7,392 nt of DNA from an uncultured Pseudomonadota bacterium (GTDB taxonomy: Bacteria; Pseudomonadota; Alphaproteobacteria; CACZRW01). The stretch is from the NCBI GenBank assembly GCA_902783675.1, contig CACZRW010000120.1, positions 1 through 7,392 of the forward strand, in the 5' to 3' direction. The notes beneath the pieces were generated by a model, which was given only the letters and a program-made list of their open reading frames with translations, was not told the DNA's origin and searched no databases. The position numbers and the translations under genes are program-made. Shown here piece after piece: positions 5,340 to 7,392 of this stretch; position 1 is the first letter of the stretch; every line of letters begins with the position of its first letter.

Positions 5340-6250
5340 AGCAGGCGGTTGTGAAAAAAGAAGATGAAGGAATTCGCTTGGACAGGTGGTTCAAGCGGCA
5401 TTTTCAATCTTTCAGAATGTCCGAGCTTAACAAGTGCTTGCGTGAGAAAAATATCAAGGTAAACGGGAAAAAGTCCGAATGCGGTTATCGTGTTTGCGAG
5501 AAAGACGAGATACTTTATCCCGACACCTTCGGGCAAGATAAGTCTGAGGAAAAGAAGGCTGTTTCCGCTAAGGATAGGGCTTGGCTTGAAGCAATGGTGC
5601 TTTATAAAGACAGGGATATTTTGGCGATAAATAAACCTTGCGGCTTGGCGGTGCAGGGCGGAAGCGGGCAGGTAAGATTTCTTGATGCTTTGCTGGACGG
5701 TCTGGATATGGGAACGGGAAAGCGCCCTAAACTTGTGCATAGGCTTGATAAGGATACGAGCGGGGTGCTTGTTCTTGCGAGGAATCAGCTTGCGGCGACT
5801 TGGCTTACGCGGCTTTTTAAAGAGCGAGATATGCATAAAACTTACTTGGCAGTGGTTTCTAAACGCGTGAAGGCGGGAAAAGGTGTGATAAATGCTCCTC
5901 TTAAAAAGGCCGTTGTCGGTGGGGTGGAAATGGTCGTGGTCGATAAAGAAAACGGCTTGCCTGCGGTTACGGAATATGAAGTTTTAGATGCTTGTGATGA
6001 GGCTTCTTTGATAAGGTTTAAGCCGAGGACAGGGCGGACTCATCAAATACGCGCTCATGCAAAATATATGGGGCATCCTATTTTAGGTGATGTGAAATAT
6101 GGTAAACATGATGCTTCCAAACTTCACTTGCACGCATTGGAAATAGAAATACCCGTGGGCGAAAAAAATATAAAAATATCTGCTCCCGTTCCTGATTATA
6201 TGGTAGAAACCATTAATAGGTTCGGGCTTAATCAAGGTGGTGAAAAATGA
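5336..6250 (+). CDS. rluC: RluA-family 23S rRNA pseudouridine synthase, RluC-like
   Basis: Converts specific uridines of 23S rRNA to pseudouridine; E. coli RluC acts at positions 955, 2504 and 2580 near the peptidyl transferase centre. The 304-residue protein has an N-terminal S4-type RNA-binding domain (about 11-60, GIRLDRWFKRHF ... INVNG-like KVNGK at 41-45). The catalytic domain follows, with INKPCGLAVQGGSG (98-111), HRLDKDTSG (135-143) holding the catalytic Asp138, KTYLAVV (168-174) with the conserved active-site Tyr170, and RTGRTHQIRAH (231-241). LHLHALEI (263-270) is also typical. The ATG overlaps the rarA TGA as ATGA (5336-5339), and its own stop overlaps the next gene in the same way. 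RluC is favoured over RluD by the S4 domain plus location after rarA, but the target set cannot be proved from sequence alone. Confidence 0.93.
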   Translation: MKQAVVKKEDEGIRLDRWFKRHFQSFRMSELNKCLREKNIKVNGKKSECGYRVCEKDEILYPDTFGQDKSEEKKAVSAKDRAWLEAMVLYKDRDILAINKPCGLAVQGGSGQVRFLDALLDGLDMGTGKRPKLVHRLDKDTSGVLVLARNQLAATWLTRLFKERDMHKTYLAVVSKRVKAGKGVINAPLKKAVVGGVEMVVVDKENGLPAVTEYEVLDACDEASLIRFKPRTGRTHQIRAHAKYMGHPILGDVKYGKHDASKLHLHALEIEIPVGEKNIKISAPVPDYMVETINRFGLNQGGEK

Positions 6251-7392
6251 AAAAAATTAAAATTGCAATGGCTGCCTTTTTGGCATTGATTTTTGTTGCG
6301 GCGGTGGCGGTAGCGGTCTTTTTAAAGTCCTTTGATGTCAACGAATACAAGCCTGCGATTGAAAATGCCGTGTCCGAAGCTTTGGGCAGAGAGCTTAAAA
6401 TCGGTAGCGATATTGAGCTTGCTTTGGCGCTTAACCCGACAGTCGTGATGAATGATGTGGCGCTTCTTAATCCCGATTGGGCAAGTTCCAAAAACATGGT
6501 GGCAATTAAAAAAGTTTTCGTGAGTTTCTCTTTGGTGGACTTGTGTTTCGGAAAAGTGAAAATCAAAAAAATTGAAATTGATGAACCGAGAATCTTTTTG
6601 GAAGTCAGTAAAAACGGCTTGAAAAATTGGGATTTCAGCGACGGACCTTCGAGGGACAAAGCCTCAGAAGGGACAGCTAAAAAAGGAGTCGAGGACGAGA
6701 TAGTAAAACGCGGTTTTTCTCCTTCTTATGAGTTTGATAATATAATTATTGCAGATGCAGAGGTCTCTTTTCATAATTTCCAAACGGGATTTAAGAAGAA
6801 AATCGGGATTAAGAAAGCTACCTTAAATCAAGCGGGAGATTTAGATATTGATGCCGTTTTTGAAGGGAAGCCTTTGGCTCTTAAAGGCGCTTTCCCCAAT
6901 GTGTCCGGCCTTGTTAACAAGGAGAAAAACTTTCCTTTATCTTTGACTTTGAATGCGGGGAAAAATGTTGTCAGGCTTGACGGGAAAATCGGCAACATTT
7001 TTGAACTTTCGGATTTCGATATAAGTATTTGGGCCGAAGGAAAGGGTGTCGATGTTATTGATGTGTATGCTTTAGAGGCAAGGTTGCTCGGTTCCGCAAG
7101 CGCTTTGCAAATTGCCAATATCAGCGCTAAAGCAGGTGATGCAAAAAAGATTTTCGCGGTTATGAGCGGTAAAATCAAAAATGTAAATGCGATGTCGGGG
7201 GTCAATCTTAATGTGGAGCTTGATGCCGTTAATCCTTCGGCTTTGGGGCTTAACCCCTTTAAATTGACTCTTAAAATTGATGAGATTAAAGGTTCGGATT
7301 CAGCATCCGGAAAAATTGATTTCAGAGCGGGGAAAACCAATATAAACGGTGATATCGGAATTAATGCTTCGGGTAAGGTTCCTTATATCAGT
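6247..7392 (+). CDS. AsmA-family envelope protein (3' end beyond window)
   Basis: The frame is open from the ATG at 6247 to the last base, 382 codons without a stop. Residues 5-26 form an N-terminal membrane anchor (IKIAMAAFLALIFVAAV and on), after which the protein should lie in the periplasm. The AsmA N-terminal signature is clear: EALGRELKIGSDIEL (44-58), NPTVVMNDVALLNPDWAS (63-80), then a beta-repeat style run KVKIKKIEIDEPRIFLEVSKNG, continued to NWDF (127-130). Later residues are rich in alternating hydrophobic and polar positions, fitting the long beta-groove of AsmA-like proteins, which are implicated in lipid transfer between the membranes and in outer-membrane biogenesis. AAGGTGG (6234-6240) is its ribosome binding site and the ATGA overlap (6247-6250) links it to rluC. 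Full AsmA-family proteins are usually longer than 382 residues, so the missing end is expected. Confidence 0.9.
   Translation, partial: MKKIKIAMAAFLALIFVAAVAVAVFLKSFDVNEYKPAIENAVSEALGRELKIGSDIELALALNPTVVMNDVALLNPDWASSKNMVAIKKVFVSFSLVDLCFGKVKIKKIEIDEPRIFLEVSKNGLKNWDFSDGPSRDKASEGTAKKGVEDEIVKRGFSPSYEFDNIIIADAEVSFHNFQTGFKKKIGIKKATLNQAGDLDIDAVFEGKPLALKGAFPNVSGLVNKEKNFPLSLTLNAGKNVVRLDGKIGNIFELSDFDISIWAEGKGVDVIDVYALEARLLGSASALQIANISAKAGDAKKIFAVMSGKIKNVNAMSGVNLNVELDAVNPSALGLNPFKLTLKIDEIKGSDSASGKIDFRAGKTNINGDIGINASGKVPYIS

Noticed and set aside
6228..7340. Minus-strand open frames opposite the AsmA-family gene
   Set aside because: The plus strand has a continuous AsmA-type frame with anchor and signature motifs; the reverse frames are low-complexity Ser/Leu/Lys shadows.
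1..7392. Mobile element, CRISPR array, tRNA or prophage
   Set aside because: No transposase, integrase, terminal repeats, spaced direct repeats or tRNA-like cloverleaf were seen; gene order is standard housekeeping.

Overview
The window is an ordinary chromosomal housekeeping region from an alphaproteobacterium with moderate GC. The order secY(3' end)-adk-rpsM-rpsK-rpoA-rplQ, without rpsD between rpsK and rpoA, is the usual alphaproteobacterial end of the S10/spc/alpha ribosomal cluster, and rarA followed by a RluC-type pseudouridine synthase downstream of rplQ is also common in that class. RpoA opens with MIQKNWQELIKP, an alphaproteobacterial-style start. Codons lean towards T in third positions (ctt, ttt, gat), and the genus cannot be told from this window; host-associated alphaproteobacterial lineages are one possibility, but that is inference.

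Layout. Positions 1-21 are the last codons of SecY. Adenylate kinase (23-682) follows one base later. After a 90-base gap with a possible promoter and a hairpin come rpsM (TTG start) and rpsK, then an 80-base structured gap, rpoA (GTG start), a 128-base gap with another hairpin, and rplQ with a long charged tail. A strong rho-independent hairpin at 3380-3411 closes the cluster. It has A- and T-tracts on both sides, so it can also end the convergent minus-strand gene at 3434-3874, an unrecognised 146-residue protein with a near-consensus sigma70-type promoter (3914-3942).

Divergent from that orphan is a tight three-gene unit on the plus strand: rarA, rluC-like and an AsmA-family gene that runs off the window end. 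Both junctions are 4-base ATGA overlaps, so translational coupling is likely. The rarA start is best placed at a TTG at 4041, not at the upstream ATG at 4005.

How the genes fit together. The first block serves protein export (SecY), nucleotide balance (Adk), 30S and 50S assembly (S13, S11, L17) and transcription (RNA polymerase alpha). The second unit couples replication-fork maintenance (RarA), 23S rRNA modification (RluC-like) and an envelope protein (AsmA family), which looks like genomic proximity, not one pathway. I find no mobile element, CRISPR array, tRNA or rRNA, and no credible new multi-gene system. The most notable items are the orphan gene with its strong promoter, the rarA start, the L17 tail and the hairpins in the three ribosomal-operon gaps.
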